The translations under genes were made by a program, and so were the position numbers. Below the pieces are notes generated by a model. It did not search any database, had not been told where the DNA came from, and saw only the letters and a program-made list of their open reading frames with translations. Source: Hippophae tibetana (taxonomy: Eukaryota; Streptophyta; Magnoliopsida; Rosales; Elaeagnaceae). Taken from it: a stretch of 64,000 bases of DNA. Within the stretch, counting starts at the first letter, position 1; every line of letters starts with the position of its first letter. The stretch lies in the NCBI GenBank assembly GCA_037013495.1, contig CM072806.1, forward strand, positions 48,201,814 to 48,265,813. Direction: 5' to 3'. Below are positions 11,938 through 24,376 of this stretch, in pieces.

Positions 11938-12228
11938 AGGGTTGGTACCTTTTAAGAACCCCTATTCTTGTTTGAATCCCTTTTTGATGCTTATCCTCAA
12001 TTGGTACATTTGGACGATCCCTATTTAAGTTACTAGTACCCATTTTGATTAATTTTAACAATAATAGTACCTCTAAAATATCTTAATTTATCAAGATTAT
12101 TGTTGAATCTAACCAAAATAGGCACAAATAACCTAAATAGGGGTACTCTAAAGGTACTGATTGAGAATAAAGGTAAAAAGGGTACCAAAACAAGAATAAG
12201 GATACTCCAAAAGTACCAAATCTGTTCT
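11938..12228. mobile_element. Foldback MITE
   Basis: The two halves of this roughly 290-bp segment are inverted copies of each other. The left arm reads TTGGTACCTTTTAAGAACCC, CCTATTCTTGTTT, CCTCAATTGGTAC, CTATTTAAGTTA, then AACAATAATAGTACCTC. The right arm gives the same words in reverse complement with about 15-20 percent mismatch. The centre lies near 12083. It has no coding capacity, so it fits a foldback or MITE-like element. The flanks do not show a clear target duplication, so the superfamily is open. Confidence 0.7.
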
Positions 12229-15099
12229 ACTAGCTAGATGTTCCTTCTTGTACATAGTATGTTGTGTGATGGTTCTTTGTTTATCTCCTATTGTTTAATG
12301 TTCATCTTTTGCATACTCCTTCTAGTTTTGTGCTTTAATTATATTTTTGGGAAAAAAAATAAGGTATGTTACACGCTTGAGTACATAAATGTTATCTTAT
12401 CTTTTCATTTTACTGTGCTTGTTTGGATTAGCCTTGTACATTTTTATATCATATAGATTGTTTACCAATCTTTAGAACTCTTGAATTACATGCATTGTTA
12501 TGACTAGACTAGTATATTTAGTTGGAATTCTTAGTATTGTGGGTGTTCATCCTTTCTAAGCATGTCTCTTATTTTCGATGTTGGAATCTGATTCTTCCTC
12601 ATATGCTTAGATATTTTAGTAGCATCCATTACTTCTTTTCTTTCTTTGGGTGTGTTACTTATTTTGATCACTAGTTGATTAAGGTATTTCTTACATTTGA
12701 CTAGCAATGATGTGAATATTGATGATGATCTCTTTTGAGGCAACATTTTTCACGTAGATAATCTCTGTGGAGGCAACATTATATGGTTTTTGTTGATATC
12801 TCTCTTGAGGCATATTTCATTTTGGCCTATGATCTCTTTTAAGGCCATCTCTGTCATCTCACTCATTCGTCTATTTTGTTGTGTTTTGTGAGATTGAATT
12901 TTCATCTCTTCCTAGCAAGTATATATTTTCTAAGGTTATGAGTTATATTACTCTTAAGATGTTTAGTATGCTTCCATTTTTCTTTATTCTATGTTTTCTA
13001 CTTTGTTTGGATGCTTGTGTTTATGGGGAGTAGTGAAAGTGTAGAATGCATAACATTTTTATTGCCTAAAATGCACATATTTAAGGGGAAAGATGTGTGT
13101 TAAATGTATGTTGTTAGAAGGAGTGTTGTGATTGTTTTGTATCCTTTATGTATGTGTTTGTCATTTTTATGATTTGTTGCTATACTTATATGGTGATGTT
13201 TCTATGTGGTTTGTTCTTCTTAACATCACTTTGTATGAACCATTTATAAATGAGATAGTTAGTGTGACATGTTGGCCTAGTATGCCTTCTCTTGTTTCAA
13301 ATGTCATCTTATGTGTTTATCAACCTCCTTGCTTTGTAGTGCTTTATTACATGTTTCTTATATGAAGAATATTCTTGGTATTTATTGCTAGGATACATGA
13401 CACATGTAGACATGGATGTCTCTCCCTATATTTATGCATAGTTTGGGGTAAGGTTGCAGGATTGAATATACCCAAATGTTGTTAAAGGAAGATATTTGAG
13501 CCATTAGGAATGCATCAACTTGAAAGATAGTTGGACTTCTAGTAAACTTATTCTTATAGATTCACTAACATGATTATGTGGCAGTAGTGCTTGATCGCCC
13601 ATCTTACCTATGTGTTGTAAGCACATTACAAAGTCCTTTTTGCCCTCCCATAGCACGTAGACACATATGGTTTCATGCTATGTATTGTATCCAAGAGATT
13701 TTTTTTGTATACATTTTTATTGGTTTGTATATGCATTCAGTTTGTTATTTATTTCACTCTATTTTGTTTAATGCTTGTATTTATCTCTATTGCTTACATG
13801 AATGTTGGGAATATTGTAGGTATGTATGCCTTTTCTCCTTTATATATGGGTGTTCCTTTGAATTTTTATGTTAAAAGGATAGAATTGTTTTTGCACAACT
13901 TGTTGTTTGTTGCATTGCTTCTGTGTTGCATGCATCATATGTGAGTGTAGGTTGCACTACATCATGGTTTCTTAATGCTCATTCACTTAGAGGGAGTGTT
14001 TCATATCTTTAAGAAGAATTTTCTTATCTATGTGCATGTAGATTATGTGTGTTTTGAGTTGCATGTTGAGTGTGCTTAGCCTATCATTGGTTTACTTGAT
14101 AGTAAATGTTAGATTGTAATGTATGTCTACAGGTTTGCATTTCATGGGTATGTGTTATTTCGTGTATGTAGGTATAGGTCTAACTACTGAAAACACAATA
14201 GTTATAAAGTTGAGTTAGAGCTCAATGGATGAGGCATACTTGTAGCATGGAATGGACCATTAACATGGATATGTTGATTCATCAAGATAGATAGAGCATA
14301 ACAAGATGGATACATTGGAGTCAAGTGTGTTGTGGGTGTCTTAATTGTGAGTCTGAGTTCAATAATGGGAATGAATTTCTTAGGTACATCTTGTATGAAT
14401 TTATTATGTTTAGATGCCATGTTTGTATTAGACTTGTGCGATGTTTTTACATGGAAAGGAAAATGGTGATATTGTAAGTCATATCGTTTTTGTGTTAGCA
14501 CTCTCGTGTGCAAAATATAGTGTCTATATTTTACTATTTTATTTTATGTTTATGTCTATTCTTTCTAAGGTTTGTTATTGGTGGCCCGGTATCAATCATA
14601 ACATAATTTTGTTTTTACTTGTTACACACAATCATTTTTTATATTTGATATAGTTTGCATTGTTAGATGTTTGTTGTTGTATTGTCATGTTAGTACTTTT
14701 TTTGTTGTCATGGTGTTTTGTTAGATATTTTTTTTATTGGTTGTGTTGTCCTATTAGGTATTTGACGTTTTCTCGGTGTTTCTCTATCGACTCGTCGAGG
14801 GTACTCGCTACCCTTTCGCCAATTTGGGTGATAAGATGGGTTGTGAGTGGCTAACTATATGTTAGAAAGGGTTCGAGAGGCTGAATTTATTCTATAAATT
14901 AATTTCCCTCTCCTTTTTCCATCCAGAATCAGTAGGGAGGCTCTCCCCGTTTGGCACCATACTTTCCCAATCCATTCTTAGTTTGTTTTCTTTCTGAGTG
15001 TCGGGTTTGAAAAAAAATGTAGTATTTGTGTGTAGGACGTTAAAAAGGAGTCTTTCTCATATTTTTCAAACACTAAGTTGAATGTAAAAAATGTGAGAT
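12229..15099. other. No recognisable gene; T-rich
   Basis: T-rich sequence in which many short overlapping frames appear in all readings, rich in Cys, Phe, Leu and Tyr as expected from base composition. Around 12720-12850 a GATCTCTTTTGAGGC-like phrase repeats four times. A more GC-rich patch at 14760-14960 precedes the SIRE-like LTR. Nothing here supports a protein or RNA gene. Confidence 0.45.
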
Positions 15100-15487
15100 T
15101 GAGTGGGGATTTATTAAGAGTTAGAATGTTTGGTTGGCTATGCATGGTTGGCTAGTCTCGAAACGTTGGTTCAGATGATGGCTTGTAAGTAGATTACTTG
15201 GGGGCTTTATCTATGAAGGGTAAGACCTGGCCTTGTAATTAAACATTAAACTTCATACTGGATAATTAGGTAGTCTGATGAACTAGTGGTATTTCTCTTA
15301 GCTCATTATTATGGCCTACGATGTTTCCACCTAAAATATCGTTTGTCAAGTTCTTATTTATTTTTGCTTTATATTAATTACATACGATTGTATGTCTGGC
15401 CACTTGCGATTTTTTAATTAGACCTTATTTGAAAAATTACCTATTTACCTCCCTCTAGCTTAATTAGATCCATAACTTAAACTTTCA
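15100..15487 (+). repeat. SIRE/Maximus-type copia LTR (right part)
   Basis: The LTR ends AACTTAAACTTTCA at 15487, two bases before a primer-binding-like TGGTATCGGAG (15490-15500). About 340 bp of it matches 44720-45100 in order: CCTTGTAATTRAACRTT, GGATARTTAGGT, CCAYCTAAAATATC, TGTCAAGTT and TATATTAATTACA. This shows a dispersed LTR family. The left boundary is not defined. Confidence 0.6.
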
Positions 15488-15600
15488 ATTGGTATCGGAG
15501 TAGTCACTATATATACTTAGTGTTGATTAGGACCTTGCTATGATCATTTGAGAGAGGGTTCTTCTACAATCCATCCTTCTTTCTTTAATGTGTCTAACGA

Positions 15601-17150
15601 CCTATACTGGAAGGCTCATATGAGACCCTTTTATGTTATCTAGATGAAAGTGTGTGGAATTCTATCATTTATAGTTAGGAACCACCTATGGTTACCAAAG
15701 ATAATATAGTCACACTTGCCTAGGAATGCATGGACTACTGAGGATAAAACTAGTAGTATTTGGAATCAAAAAGGCATTACTACCATCTTTAGTGTTGTGT
15801 TATCTAATGCGTTTTGTCCTATTTTTTATGTTGAAACTACTAAGCGTGCTTGGGACAATTTAGAGGTTACCCATTAGGGCACCACCCAAATGAAATGAAC
15901 TAAAATTTGCATGCTTGGTACTAAGTTTGAAAATCTTAGGATGGAAGAAAATAAGACATTTTGAATTTTATGTTAAACTGCTTGATAATGCTAACACATT
16001 TTCAAATATCAGATGAATTCAAATTAGTTCAAAATATTATTTTCTCATTACCATATTGCTTCCTCACAAAGGCCATTTCCATTGATGAAAGCAATGGTGT
16101 AGACACTATCAAAATTGAGAAACTCATTAGTTCATTTCAAACCTTTGAAATGAGCTTTCGACATCTACAAAAAGAAAAATGTATTGCTTTCAAAACTACC
16201 ATGGATGATAATGGTAATAATGAAAATGATAAGGATGATGAAGAATTACTCTTTGCTGAAAGACTCAAAAAAATCTTCTACAAAAATAACTCTGAGTAAT
16301 TGGAAATTAAGCCATACAAAGCATCATAAATCAAGAGAACTCAAACCTATAAGTTCCAAAGGTAAGAAAACTAAACCCACTAAACCAAAATGTAATGCAA
16401 TGGATATTGGTCATTTTATAGTTAAGTGTGCTAACAAAATAAGAAAATTGGAAAGGATTTCAATACTACCCTTAGTGGCTCAAAAAGTGACAACGATTCC
16501 TAATGATTCAAAATTGTTTAACACCAACTAGCTAGCGTTTATTGCAACTATTGGTGGACACTCCAGTGAGTCTAACATTAGCTTAGATAGTAAGGGAAGT
16601 GATTCTAAATTTTTGCTTACTAAATTTAATGTTAATAACTTGTTGAACTATTTATAGACTTAGTGGGTTGCAAGAGAGAAAAAGATAGGTTACTAGTAAA
16701 AGTAACCAAATTAAATGTAAAATCAAATCCCATAAACTTAATTCCTCCATTGTAGAAAAATAAAAAATTGAGCTGTCTGAACTTGTTGATGTTTTGAATT
16801 AAAGTCTTGTAGATCTTAAACAGGAAAATAACAAGCTAGTGCATGAACTTGAACAATCAAAGCAAGTAATGAAGAGTTTAACAATTGATGCTGAATAACT
16901 TAATAAAGTTTTGAGTTATGGAAAATAACATCGTGATATACGTGGCCTTGGTTATGAAGATGAGAGCTCCACACCTTTAACATCAAAATCCATATTTGTA
17001 AGGCCTTCTAACTCTACTCCCAATATTATTAGCTATGCACAAAGAACCATTGCACCAACAATAAAAAAAACTATTAAGTTTATAACTGTCTATCATTATT
17101 GTGGTAAGAAAAGTCATATAAAGTACTTGAGTTCCAACCTAGAGATATAG
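15601..17150 (+). pseudogene. SIRE/Maximus-type copia gag remnant
   Basis: This is the decayed gag of a plus-strand copia element next to its LTR and PBS. The longest frame (15961-16299) has the UBN2-type gag pattern SLPYCFLTKAISIDESNGVD, then KIEKLISSFQTFEMS. Downstream come a broken zinc knuckle (KCNAMDIGHFIVKCAN, about 16390-16440), a coiled-coil-like stretch (ENNKLVHELEQSKQ, about 16830), RGLGYEDESSTP (about 16945), and a second knuckle-like YHYCGKKSHIK near 17090. This order is typical of SIRE/Maximus gag. Several stops and frame shifts break it, and no protease, integrase or RT follows, so the element is truncated. Confidence 0.7.
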
Positions 17151-18107
17151 AGAAACCAAAATTAACAAAAAAATGGGTTACAAAAGATTTTCATTTTTTT
17201 GTCACTTGACCATCCTTTAATGTTCACCTAGGTACATTTATTTGAGTGCTTAATTAACCTTAGGTGAACACTTTAGTAGGATTGTTTTTTTCTTATTCTT
17301 ATTTTTGTTTCTTTAGGTTTTTATTTTTTAAAACATTATTATAAAAAATATATAAAATGAAATGGACTTCAAAAGTTACTTTCTCCTACAATCTTATTTT
17401 TGCAACTCGACTTATTTTGATTGACTCTTCATTGTGTAAATGAGTATAAAATTTTGATATGTGCATTTACATACATTTTCAAATGTAGTGATCAATGTTA
17501 ACAAGAACTTGCTCACATACTCATTGAATAAACATGTATGTTATGCATGAAGTTTATGATTTCTCTTGTAAGAATCTAGGGCTTGAGTTAATCTTGACTG
17601 CAAAATTGTGTTTAGCTCTACCTTTCACTTTTTAAAATTTACTAAGAAAGATACCTAGTTTTGAGAAGGCTATCTAATGTGATGTGTACAACTACTATAG
17701 TGAGGAGAGAGAGCTATCTCACAACTAGTATGAAAATTATCATTCTTGGTTCATGGCTCGTGTATGTCTCCTCATTTAAAAAGAAAAGAAAGAATAAAAA
17801 TTATAATTTCTCTCTTGGTAGATATTTTTTTGTGAAATTAAAGACTCAATTGCAGTTTTACATGAGAGGTGATACTTTTTTGGGTCTTTCATGTCTCGTC
17901 ATAAATGCATTAATTGTCATACTGAAAATGTTCAAATATGTATCTCATTTTGGGTGATTTTCAATATGTCACTGTATGTGTTAGTGTGATTGTCATATGT
18001 GTCTTGTCAATATACCTATGCATACAATGGATAGTCCAATTTAGAACAAGAATGATTCCTCAATTGGGTTTTTTGTTTTGCTCAGGATTAAATAAATCTA
18101 CTATTGA
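17151..18107. other. No gene recognised
   Basis: AT-rich sequence after the SIRE gag. Short frames at 17661-17957 and 17938-18135 have no recognisable motif. It may be decayed SIRE internal sequence, but that is inference from position only. Confidence 0.4.
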
Positions 18108-18552
18108 TGCAAACCCTCTAGGAAAAGAACCGTAGGAACCCACCCATGAACTCAAAGGAATAGGAACAATCAATTTTCTAGGAACATGTTGAAGATGATT
18201 GGATTAGAACATTAAGGAAACAAAGTCCTTAAAACCTTAACCTTTGGTATGATCGGATTAGCCCCTAAGGAAACAAAGTCCTTAAAACCCTAACCTTGAG
18301 ATTCCATAAAGGATGATCACTCCCTTTGATAAGTCGAATTCAAGCATTCAATCAAAAAAATGAAAAAGCAAAGCAATAAGCTTTCTGAAATAAACGTTTA
18401 TCAATAAAATATGGTTTACCTCTAAATTACATAGTGGCTTCTTTTTATAAGCAAGAAAGCTTCATGAAAAAACCCTAGGTGCTAATTCAATCCCTAAAGA
18501 AAACCCTAGACGAAATGAGATTTTTTTATTGGTGGATTGGGCCTAATCCAAC
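18108..18552 (-). repeat. 3' LTR of minus-strand gypsy element
   Basis: This segment is the partner of 22627-23041. Shared phrases in order include CTCAAAGGAATAGGAA, AAGGAAACAAAGTCCTTAAA, GGATGATCACTCCCTTTGAT, AAGCAATAAGCTTTCTGAAA, CCAAATTACATAGTGG-like text and AAACCCTAGACGAAATG. The low-coordinate edge is set where the match begins (TGCAAACCC against TGTGGGTTG). The high edge (TAATCCA) is approximate because the copies diverge after GACGAAATG. Confidence 0.7.
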
Positions 18553-18734
18553 CTTAAGAAAAAAAAACTAAAAGACTTATGATAAATAAAAAATAAAAGG
18601 CTCACAATTAACTAAAACAAAAATTACTTCCTAAATCAATCCTTGCTCCCAACTTGATCTTCCAAATCTATCTCTTGCATAAAAAGTTAATAGACCATCT
18701 TTGGTGAATCTTTGGAATCATCGAATTTGTTTTA

Positions 18735-19055
18735 AAATCTTCTAGCATAGCCTTTTTGTATTGAACTTCCATGATCAAGCCTTGCAAAGCTTCCTTCATT
18801 CTCTTTGTCTTTGCCCTAGTCATTGGACTGCCAATTCCTTGCAAAGGATCTTAAGAATATATGGGAATAACAACTTGGTCAACACCTTGATCTCTATTAT
18901 TCCCCTCATTTTTGAAAAGATTCGTCCTCAAATCACCTACATCAAAGAAAGATAAATCCGTGACATTAAAAGTTGAACTAACATTACCATAGTCACTTGG
19001 AAAATCTAGCTTATAAGCATTATCATTGATCCGTTCCAAGACATAAAAAGGTCCA
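18735..19055 (-). pseudogene. Gypsy pol C-terminus
   Basis: The minus strand encodes the end of a Ty3/gypsy polyprotein, downstream of the integrase core: HGPFYVLERINDNAYKLDFP, then STFNVTDLSFFDVGDLRTN. In a second frame DPLQGIGSPMTRAKTKRMK and EALQGLIMEVQ follow. Both pieces are standard features of the integrase C-terminal region in plant gypsy elements. RT, RNase H and the integrase core, expected between protease and this point, are absent. An unrelated repeat (19056-19928) occupies the junction. Confidence 0.8.
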
Positions 19056-19928
19056 TGTTGTGTGTTTTACAACACACAAAAAACATGCAAGTATACACGA
19101 TCACAAGTAATAAATTTGATAAGTAAGTTATCGTTCCCACGGAGATTTGTTATTATAGTTTGTTGAGTACTAAAATTATCTCTCTCTGATTTTATTCAAA
19201 ACGTTCGTTGATTATAACAAATGTAAGAAAAGATTTTAAAAACAAATTAAAATAAATCTAGGATTGCAATTTTTCACCAAATTAATCAACTCAAATCATT
19301 TTATTTTCTTTTGATTTATATTTTTTAGTACATTTAATTTGTCAACCGAAAACTTCTAATTTTATTCATACATCTCTTCCGAGCTCTGTACAAACACACC
19401 TCGTTAAATTAATTCCCTATATACCTATGAGAATTAAATTCACCGAGATTCATTACGTTTTAAGTTTTCCAATGGCCACACATACAATTAGGGTATATTC
19501 CTATCCTTCATCATACATGTCATTCTATCTACGAGCAATATACACACAAATGCCTCTTCCAAGTTTATTTATGTGCCACGGATCGTTTCGATAAGATTCG
19601 TAAATAATCAAAAAGCATTAAGCACAAAATAGAACGAACAAATCGAACGTCTTATAAATCTATCAAAAATAATTAAAATAAAAGCATCATAAATTTAGAT
19701 CAAATGCTACCCTAGAAAAATTAAATTACTTCATAAAATAAAAATAAAAATTATAACAGATACAGAAAAATAAGATGAAGAAGAAGGAAAATTAAAATAA
19801 CACTTAGAACAAATATTTGGCACACGCAGAACACAACAAAAGCCAAAAATGGCTTCTGTGTGTTCCACAGCCAACACACAAACACTACAAAAATTAAAAA
19901 CTCAAAAAAAACTTCTCAACTCTATCAT
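19056..19928. mobile_element. LTR-like insertion sharing a motif with 26367-37061
   Basis: This roughly 0.87-kb segment interrupts the gypsy pol. It starts with an inverted pair around TGTGTGTTTTACAACACACA and contains GCAAGTATACACGATCAC, ACAAGTAAT and CGTTCCCACGGAGAT. The same ordered motifs follow the start of the insertion at 26367. Further in, CCCTAGA and AAATTA/TAATTAC words are also shared. I infer the same family of TG...CA repeats. Its right edge is taken where gypsy coding resumes (near 19928). No matching target duplication was found, as expected if flanking pol was deleted. Confidence 0.55.
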
Positions 19929-21302
19929 CTTATCACAAAGAACCTCATCCTCAAACTTTCCAATTGAAAAAGAAACCCAAACTTGTTTGTTGATCTTCAC
20001 TTCTCCACAATCATTCACTCATTGTAGCTTGTAAGGTTTGGGATGCTTCTACCACTTTAAATTCAACTTTTCGACCAAAAACTAGTAGCAACATTAGTGT
20101 TGCTCCTATTATCCATAATCAACATATATACCTTATCCTTCACGTGGCATCTTGTATGAAAAATATGCTCACATTGTTCCTCATCTTCTTTATCCTTAGG
20201 TTGTATATTCAAGACTCTCCTTGTGACAAGTACTTCTCCATGCATAGGTTCTTCCACTTCAACATTAGAATAATCCTCCAATGTCAGCATCACATCGTCA
20301 CTTGAACTAGCACTTTCAATATCTCCATTTTCCCATACAACCATAACCTTTTTGTTTGGGCATTCAGAAGCAATATCCTTGGCACCTAAAACGCTTAATA
20401 TCGTGTGACTTAGTAAGAGTTTTAGGTTTAGGTTTACCCTTAGGAGAAACAATTGAATTCTTCAACTTTGCTTCATCTTTTGTTCTAAAGGCAGCTTTAG
20501 TTTCCTTCCAATTTGATCTCCATGGAAAACTAGAGGAAGAACCAGATCTAAACCTTTTGGACTTGATTTTCTCATCCACTTTAATGGCCTCACACAATAT
20601 TACTTCCATCTCTACATAATGTTGCAATTCAACCACATCAGCAATTTCTCTGTTTAATCCAGCAATGAATCCAACCATTGTTGCTTCTCTATCTTCATCT
20701 ATGTTTGCTCTAATCATGGGGATTTCCTTCTCCTTATTATAATCTTCTACACTCATGGAACCTTGAATCAAACCTTGCAACTTTCTATATAAAACCCTAT
20801 AGTAATGGCTAAGTATAAATCTCTTACGCATCACCAACTTCATCTCTTCACATGATCGAATAGGCCTCTCACCATTCCCTCACCTACTAACCACCACTTG
20901 ATCCCACCATATACCAGTATAATCTATAAATTTTATGGCTGGTAGCTTTACTTTCTTCCCCTTAGAGTAATTATGATAATCAAATACATGCTCAACCTTT
21001 CTTTCCCACTCCAAGTATAACTCAGGATCATTCTTTCCTTGAAAAGGTGGAATTTTCATCTTTATACTACCTATATTGCTATCTTTTTTGGAGTTAGTCT
21101 TATTTCCCTGTTTATAACTTTTTATCTCCTCCACATTGGAATCAATTTCTTCTTCCTCAAACTCATGTCTTCCATGTGATTTAGAACCAGAAGAGGATTC
21201 TATATCATCCAACCTTGCATTTAGCCTCTTAAATTGATCACTAGCAACCTTGATGAAGAATTTGAAGTCAAACTCTTGTGGTTCTCCTCTACCCTTACTC
21301 AT
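19929..21302 (-). pseudogene. Gypsy gag-protease remnant
   Basis: The minus strand gives gag then protease of a Ty3/gypsy element. It probably starts at Met 21302 (MSKGRGEPQEFDFK), since the frame upstream is leader-like. Gag features are LYLEWERKVEHVFDY and the WWDQ motif near 20895, followed in a second frame by EATMVGFIAGLNREIADVV. A zinc knuckle-like FRCQGY..ASECPNKK and an acidic stretch precede the protease. At the protease, LIMDNRSNTNVA stands where the family has an active-site Asp-Gly-Gly-Ser context, so two positions differ. After a frameshift VEKLNLKW, KHPKPYKLQ and VSFSIGKFEDEVLCD continue to about 19930, where the inserted repeat begins. It is non-functional. Confidence 0.8.
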
Positions 21303-22609
21303 GTTTTCAATCTGTAAAATAAAATGAGATAACTCACACACTCCCTCACGTGCATGTTTACTCTCACTCTTTTTTATATCTTACTTTCCTTTTACCACTC
21401 AAAGCTCAAGTCAGCTCCCTTTTATATTCTTAACAAAATCAAAGAATTCAACAAATCTTACGAATATAAAAGGAATATAAGAACGAGGATAAAAATAAGA
21501 ATAAGAATAAGGATAAGAATATAGGAATATAAGGAAAGAAAGAAGGTTAGGAATCTTGAACAATTTGTCACTATGTTCTTCTTTTTATTTTTTATTTTTT
21601 ATTTTTTAAAATTTCTACTTGTTATACCCAAAAATATGAAGTAACTAAAGAAAGAAGGAAATCTATTTAAGAAAGTTAAAATAGGAAATAAATAATATCA
21701 AGTTGGGAATATTTTAAAGATCTCTCCTTTTCAAGAAAGGAAAACTAAAGGGAATATGAAAATAATATAATAATAAAGAAAAGAATAAATAATCAGTTTG
21801 GGAAAGTGAAAATAAATAAATAATTACTTTCAAGATCTAATCTTGTTGAAAATCTTTTCAAGATCTTTCTTTTCCTTTCCTTTCAAGATCTATCTCTCTC
21901 TCCTTTTCTTCATTTTTTCTTTTTTTACTACTACTGTGAATTAAATAGATATAAGAACAAATTCACAACCCTAATGAACAAAAAAATGAAACACAACAAA
22001 AACAAAAAGTTGTGACAAAAAACCTTCAAACCCTCAATAAGTGATGTAAATGATGGAATTTGGCCTCAAAAAATGCAAGAAATGAGGAAAATCCGAATTC
22101 TTATTATAGGAATCAAAACAAGTTTTGATTTCATATATTATAATAGTAATTTCATTATTCGAGTCAAAAGTTATGGCTGTTTAAAGTGGTAACGCCAATT
22201 TATCATTTTTTTTAAACTGTGAACCACAAGCTCTTTTTTTTTTTGTAGAACAAAGATAGATTGAACATAGAAATAAAGAACAAGAAAAAGATAAAAATAA
22301 TTCAAAGAGAACTACGAAACGATATCCAACGACGAATACGACATGGAATTGGGAGAAAATAAGGAAACCAAATAAAGTTTTGTTTTGGCCAGAAAATCCT
22401 AGGTAAATAATTCGGCCAACAAGAATATCACAAAATCAAAATCCCAAAATAAGAATATGTTTGTTCCATAAAGATAAAGAAAGAAAACAATCAAATTTGC
22501 AATCAAGACAGATTTTTTTTCTTTTGAAAAAAGCAAAAACCAAGGATCAAAATTTTTTTCAAAATAAAAAATTCAAACAAAGATAGATAACCTATTTCCA
22601 GCAACAAAA
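21303..22609 (-). other. Gypsy 5' leader, no gene
   Basis: About 1.3 kb between primer binding site and gag start, AT-rich with A-rich and T-rich runs and repeated AATAAGAATAAGGATAAG-like phrases near 21490. Long untranslated leaders are common in plant gypsy elements. No frame is supported. Confidence 0.5.
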
Positions 22610-22621
22610 GCTCTTATACCA
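22610..22621 (-). other. Primer binding site of gypsy element
   Basis: Minus-strand TGGTATAAGAGC differs by one base from the tRNA-iMet complement and lies five bases from the LTR edge at 22627. Confidence 0.65.
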
Positions 22622-22626
22622 AATGA

Positions 22627-23041
22627 TGTGGGTTGTCTAGGTGAAGAACCTTAGGAACCCAAAAACTCAAAGGAATAGGAATAATGGATTTTCTAGGAAC
22701 GTGTTAAAGATGTTTTCATTAGAACCATAAGGAAACAAAGTCCTTAAAACTCTAATATTGGGATGCCACAAAGGATGATCACTCCCTTTGATAAGTTGAA
22801 TTAAAGCATTCAATTAAGAACATAAGAAGGTAAAGCAATAAGCTTTCTGAAATAAACTTTTATTAATTAAATATGGTCTGCCTCCAAATTACATAGTGGA
22901 TTTTTTTATAAGCAAGAAAACTTCATGGAAAAACCCTACACACCAATTCACCCTAAAGAAAACCCTAGGGGCCAATTCAATCCCTAAAGAAAACCCTAGG
23001 TAACAATTCAATCCTTAAAGGAAACCCTAGACGAAATGGGC
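22627..23041 (-). repeat. 5' LTR of minus-strand gypsy element
   Basis: Partner of 18108-18552, next to the primer binding site. Near its high-coordinate end it holds several copies of AAAACCCTA with AATTCAATCC spacers, more than in the other LTR. It ends abruptly after GACGAAATGGGC, where sequence attributed to the Tat-like element's 5' LTR begins. Confidence 0.7.
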
Positions 23042-23699
23042 TTTATTCTCTCTCTATAAATAAGACCAATCCTAATATTTTGTCACCCACCGTAGGGCTC
23101 AAATGTGAAGGTCGACCTTTGGTTTCTAACCTCATATCTTAAAGGATTCACCTCAAGTTCTGAGAGAATAAACTTAGTGAGCAAGCATAGCTTTCTAGAA
23201 TCATAGACCATCATGGTAGGAACATGAGTCGAGGAACAATTGAGATAACGAACAAGGAGGCAGCATCAACATAGGATCACAATTTTCCAGACCATAATGA
23301 GGCCAGAGTAGAGGTCGATCCCCACCAAGAGTTGGCATGCCAAATTCTTGAGCTAAAAAGAGAGCTCGAGGAAACTAGGCAAGAAAATAGGGCATTTCGA
23401 TCATAGCTAGGCCTAGTCTCCCCTGAAGGTCAATTTCGCTAACCTGATTGGTAGAACTGGGCTAAAACATGTGCCCGAGCCTACCTAGGGTGAGAATGTA
23501 GCTTAGGGTGACCCTTTCTTTAGCTCGATAGATCCTAGTAACAAGTAGTTGCTGCAAGTGAGTGAAAGTTGGGAGGCACAATTTTGGGCAATGGAAGAAG
23601 CTAATTGAAAGCAAGACCAAGGGTAAGGCATTATACAATATGGATAGGGATTGCGAGCAACTATGTGCCTCCCTTTTTTATTGAAATAGAGCACGATGA

Positions 23700-24376
23700 G
23701 CCATCAACCAAGTTTAGTGCTCCCAAGTTCTTGGACTACTAAGGTACCAAAGATCTTGTAACTCATGTGCAATACTTCAAGACGAATATGACCCTATAAG
23801 CTTCATGTGGGACAAAAGAGACAACATGATGTGTAAGATGTTTGCTACCACCCTTTGTGATAGCACACATAAGTGGTTTAATAACCTGACATCCAATTCC
23901 ATAACCTTTCTTTTCACAGTTTGCTAGATTTTTTATTGCCAATTATGCCTATAACAACCCTTGAGGAAGGAGTTACATCACCTCTTCTCAATCATACAGG
24001 GAAAGGGTGAATCTACTGAAGAATACATGAGAAGGTTTAAGGAAGAAAATCCAGAGATAGAAGATTGTCCCAACTTTATTGTGATAAAGGCCTTTAGGTT
24101 AGGTCTATTAAAGAATTCTAATTCGTTTGTAGAACTGACCAAGATGTTCCCACAAAATTTCTAGGAAGATTATGGAGAGGTGAGAAAATTTATCAACTTA
24201 GAGAGAAAGCTTATTCTGGATAAGAACAACAAGGTAACTATAGATGTTGCACTAGAAAAAGAGAAGATAAGAATACGCCCAGATAAGGCAAGCAAAGACA
24301 AAAGAATTAACAAAAAAAAGCACTTCATGCCTAATCACAGGAAAAGTACCCAATGTTTTGGGAATATGGAGCCTTA
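23700..24376 (+). pseudogene. Tat-like gag remnant
   Basis: Words of a gypsy gag appear in order across frames: DLVTHVQYFKTNM, CKMFATTL and STHKWFNNL (23760-23900). Then comes the open piece 23961-24164 with LFSIIQGKGESTEEYMRRFK and IEDCPNFIVIKAFRLGLL. These fit the Retrotrans_gag domain, which assembles the particle. The part after 24180 is lysine-rich and may be the nucleocapsid end, but no zinc knuckle is clear. Confidence 0.7.

Noticed and set aside
11399..14854. A series of 60-100 residue open frames rich in Cys, Phe, Leu and Tyr.
   Set aside because: They overlap each other in several frames, follow the T-rich composition, and have no motif, splice signal or repeat of domain order. They are treated as chance frames.
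14770..14870. Minus-strand CGACGAGTCGATAGAGAAAC resembles part of a hammerhead ribozyme.
   Set aside because: The invariant CTGANGA core is absent and the helices do not pair as needed.
18108..23041. The minus-strand gypsy as a simple insertion into the Tat 5' LTR.
   Set aside because: The right flank looks like the Tat LTR end, but sequence left of 18108 does not match the Tat 3' LTR and no target duplication was seen. The relation is left open.
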